This document shows, piece after piece, positions 62,047-64,000 of a stretch of DNA of 64,000 bases. A model generated the notes under the pieces. That model saw only the letters and a list, made by a program, of their open reading frames with translations. It was not told the origin of the DNA and did not search any database. A program made the translations under genes and the position numbers. Positions within the stretch are counted from its first letter, which is position 1; each line of letters begins with the position of its first letter. The stretch lies in the NCBI GenBank assembly GCA_964464595.1, contig CAYXGW010000012.1, positions 14,092 through 78,091 of the forward strand, given 5' to 3'. Origin of the DNA: JADFJB01 sp964464595. GTDB taxonomy: Bacteria; Zhuqueibacterota; JdFR-76; DREG01.

Positions 62047-62787
62047 CTATTTTCCCCAGGGCATAAGTAGAGACTTCCACCAATCCACGGCTCCATCCAC
62101 TTTGTAGCGCTGAATTGCACCGGCCGGATCGACATCTTTGGGACACACCACGGAACACTCCCCTACCAAAGTGCACTCGAATATACCATCGTCTTCAGAA
62201 AGTACTTCCAGCCTTTGTTTATTCCCTTGATCCCGGTTGTCCAAATTATAGCGCTGTGCAAGCGCGATGGCCGCAGGTCCAACGAAGGTCGGTTCCAGGC
62301 CATATACCGGACAGGCTGCATAGCACAACATACAATTGATGCACATGCTAAATTGCATGTAATCCTCAAGCTCCGCTGGCGTTTGTAAGTATTCCCCATC
62401 AGACAAAGGTTTTTCCTGTTCACGAATGATCCAAGGGCTCACGCGCTTCAATTTCTCCATAAAGTCACTCATCTCAATGACCAGATCGCGAACAACCGGG
62501 AAATTCTCCAAGGGCTCTACCCGAACGGGTCCAGGCAGATACTTTTCCAAAAAACTCGCACAGGTGAGCTCCGGTATACCATTGACCATCATCCCACAAC
62601 TGCCACAAACCCCCATGCGGCAAGACCAGCGGTATGACAGAGTTCCATCCAAGGTGTCCTTGATGTAGTTCAACGCATCAAGGATGACCCAATCTTTTTG
62701 ACAAGGTACTTCGTAACTCTGGTAGACCGGCTCGGATTCTTCTTCCGGGCGGTAACGAAAGACTTCTAATGTGATGTTGGTTGCCAT
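62047..62787 (-). CDS. frdB: Fumarate reductase iron-sulfur subunit FrdB
   Basis: 246 residues. The plant-type ferredoxin domain with CRMGVCGSCGMMVNG...TCASF binds the 2Fe-2S cluster. The C-terminal domain has CINCMLCYAACP and CTLVGECSVVCPKDVDP for the 4Fe-4S and 3Fe-4S clusters. Closely follows the E. coli FrdB pattern (GPAAIALAQRYNLDNRD), so the enzyme is of the menaquinol:fumarate type D class. Confidence 0.95.
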   Translation of the reverse strand: MATNITLEVFRYRPEEESEPVYQSYEVPCQKDWVILDALNYIKDTLDGTLSYRWSCRMGVCGSCGMMVNGIPELTCASFLEKYLPGPVRVEPLENFPVVRDLVIEMSDFMEKLKRVSPWIIREQEKPLSDGEYLQTPAELEDYMQFSMCINCMLCYAACPVYGLEPTFVGPAAIALAQRYNLDNRDQGNKQRLEVLSEDDGIFECTLVGECSVVCPKDVDPAGAIQRYKVDGAVDWWKSLLMPWGK

Positions 62788-62850
62788 AAGACCTCTTATT
62801 ACATTGTAACGTAATATCGAATGAAAATACTATATTTTAACTGCCGCCTG

Positions 62851-64000
62851 TTACTTTCCATAAACTCGCTCTCCCGGCGGCCATTTAGTGATTGTCACCG
62901 GCAGGTACTCAATTCGCGGCGGTTGACTTTCATGTCTATAGGCCAAACTATGTGTCAGAAATTTTCCGTCGTCTCGTTTTGGGTGATCCGTACGCTGATG
63001 GGAGCCACTCGACTCTGTTCTCTTTAGAGATGATTGTACAGTTGCCTCCGCAACATCGAGCATGTAGGAAAGTTCGATAGCCAGCATGAGTTCAGTATTG
63101 AAAGTTAAGCTGTGATCCTGAATCGCAAGATTCAAAAATCTTTCCTGCAGATTCCTGATGATTTCTTGTGATTTTCTCAAGGAATTTTCATCACGATAGA
63201 TGCCTACACCTTCTTCCATCGCCTGGTGCATCTCACTCCTAATCTTAGCGATCCGCTCTTTACCACCTTCATTTTTGAAAAACTGTTTTTCAATCCGTTT
63301 TGCTTCATCTACTGCAAGTGCATTAATGGCGGAGTTAGGATCTCTTTGATCCGATGCGAAGTGGGCAGCAGCCTTACCTGCCCTTGCGCCAAACACCAAC
63401 AACTCAGTCAGAGAATTGGAACCAAGACGATTGGCTCCATTGATGCTGACACACGCGACTTCGCCCGCCGCATATAATCCTTTTAGTGGCGTCTCTCCAT
63501 GAATATCCGTATGAACACCACCCATCATGTAGTGCACAACCGGACGAACTGGAATCATCTCTTTCAAGGGGTCAATGTTTTCGTACTTTAGGCAGAGCTC
63601 ACGCACAAAGGGAATTTTGGTGTTGATGACCTTCTCACCTAGATGACGAAGATCCAGGTGTACGTAATGGCCGTATTCCCCCTCGAGAGTTCGTCCTTTC
63701 TCTTGCTCTTTGATAAAAGCCTGGGACAGCCGGTCACGAGGCCCCAGCTCCATAGAGCGCAGAACGGGTTCTGGCTGAGGAGTGCCAAGGTTGTAATCCT
63801 GTAAATATCGATATCCGTCCTTGTTGAGTAACCATCCTCCTTCGGCGCGAGATGCTTCCGTTATTAGAATGCCTGTAAACGGCAACCCGGTAGGATGGTA
63901 TTGAATGAACTCCATATCTTTCAATGGCACGACGGCGCGATAGGCGAGAGCCATACCGTCGCCATTTTTTATATTGGCATTGGTTGTAAATGGAAACACC
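62851..64000 (-). CDS. frdA: Fumarate reductase flavoprotein subunit FrdA, 3' part (N-terminus beyond window)
   Basis: The C-terminal 383 residues only; the frame is open at the window end. GDGMALAYRAVVPLKDMEFIQYHPTG is the substrate domain, MIPVRPVVHYMMGGVHTD holds the dicarboxylate-binding His/Arg region, and GLYAAGEVACVSINGANRLGSNSLTELLVFG the second FAD contact. SSGSHQRTDHPKRDD near the end matches FrdA. Reduces fumarate to succinate; in this organism it may link to the methylmalonyl-CoA pathway for propionate formation or consumption. Confidence 0.95.
   Translation of the reverse strand, partial: VFPFTTNANIKNGDGMALAYRAVVPLKDMEFIQYHPTGLPFTGILITEASRAEGGWLLNKDGYRYLQDYNLGTPQPEPVLRSMELGPRDRLSQAFIKEQEKGRTLEGEYGHYVHLDLRHLGEKVINTKIPFVRELCLKYENIDPLKEMIPVRPVVHYMMGGVHTDIHGETPLKGLYAAGEVACVSINGANRLGSNSLTELLVFGARAGKAAAHFASDQRDPNSAINALAVDEAKRIEKQFFKNEGGKERIAKIRSEMHQAMEEGVGIYRDENSLRKSQEIIRNLQERFLNLAIQDHSLTFNTELMLAIELSYMLDVAEATVQSSLKRTESSGSHQRTDHPKRDDGKFLTHSLAYRHESQPPRIEYLPVTITKWPPGERVYGK

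Noticed and set aside
1..64000. CRISPR arrays, rRNA and tRNA genes
   Set aside because: No regularly spaced identical short repeats and no cloverleaf or rRNA signature were noticed while reading both strands.

Overview
The window reads as about 64 kb of chromosome from a low-GC, Gram-negative-type bacterium of the FCB/Calditrichota-KSB1-like lineages. This placement is inference. It rests on three secreted proteins ending in a FlgD-like sorting domain with the NYPNPFNP signature or a relative of it, several lipoprotein signals, an E. coli-like fumarate reductase and a methylmalonyl-CoA pathway. I saw no rRNA, tRNA or CRISPR array.

Layout. 1-8.7 kb is an accessory island: two copies of an M14 carboxypeptidase gene (one frameshifted near its end, one truncated at its start), a serine hydrolase, an NTF2-like lipoprotein, a small TPR-like protein, an HExxH metallopeptidase paired with a Pepco/trypco-like protein, a small membrane protein and a broken HicB-like antitoxin. 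Apart from the M14 copies, all of these lie on the minus strand. They are separated by long imperfect palindromes resembling integron attC sites and by longer repeats. 8.8-19.5 kb is plus-strand housekeeping: radA, tgt, yajC, fmt, rsmB, a PASTA protein, rpe, a XerC/D recombinase, an SDR, a DNPH1-like hydrolase and a site-2 protease. 19.5-21.7 kb is a minus-strand insert (M64 peptidase plus partner) that also ends in an attC-like palindrome.

22.5-32.7 kb encodes propionyl-CoA/methylmalonyl-CoA conversion: meaB, split methylmalonyl-CoA mutase, carboxyltransferase, biotin carboxylase, biotin carrier, the biotin ligase that would charge it, and coaX. It is interrupted by a zinc-ribbon protein, a STAS protein and a decayed four-helix-bundle element with terminal inverted repeats. 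cstA and a glutaryl-CoA dehydrogenase follow. 36.5-38.8 kb is a third minus-strand accessory patch: a frameshifted DUF4878-like lipoprotein and a HEPN-type protein bounded by GTTAGGC core sites.

39-56 kb holds a MATE exporter, an EndoQ-like PHP endonuclease, an FMN riboswitch with the ribD-ribE-ribBA-ribH operon, a beta-propeller secreted protein, recN, murA, dnaE and a TPR protein. 56-64 kb holds a thrombospondin type 3 repeat protein with a GC-rich front half, an intact IS21-type istA/istB pair and the fumarate reductase genes frdABCD, with frdA cut by the window end.

The strongest candidate for something undescribed is the set of attC-like palindromes bordering minus-strand accessory genes with no integrase in view (a CALIN-like cassette collection). 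Its cargo includes two plausible conflict modules: the metallopeptidase/Pepco-like pair and the HEPN protein.
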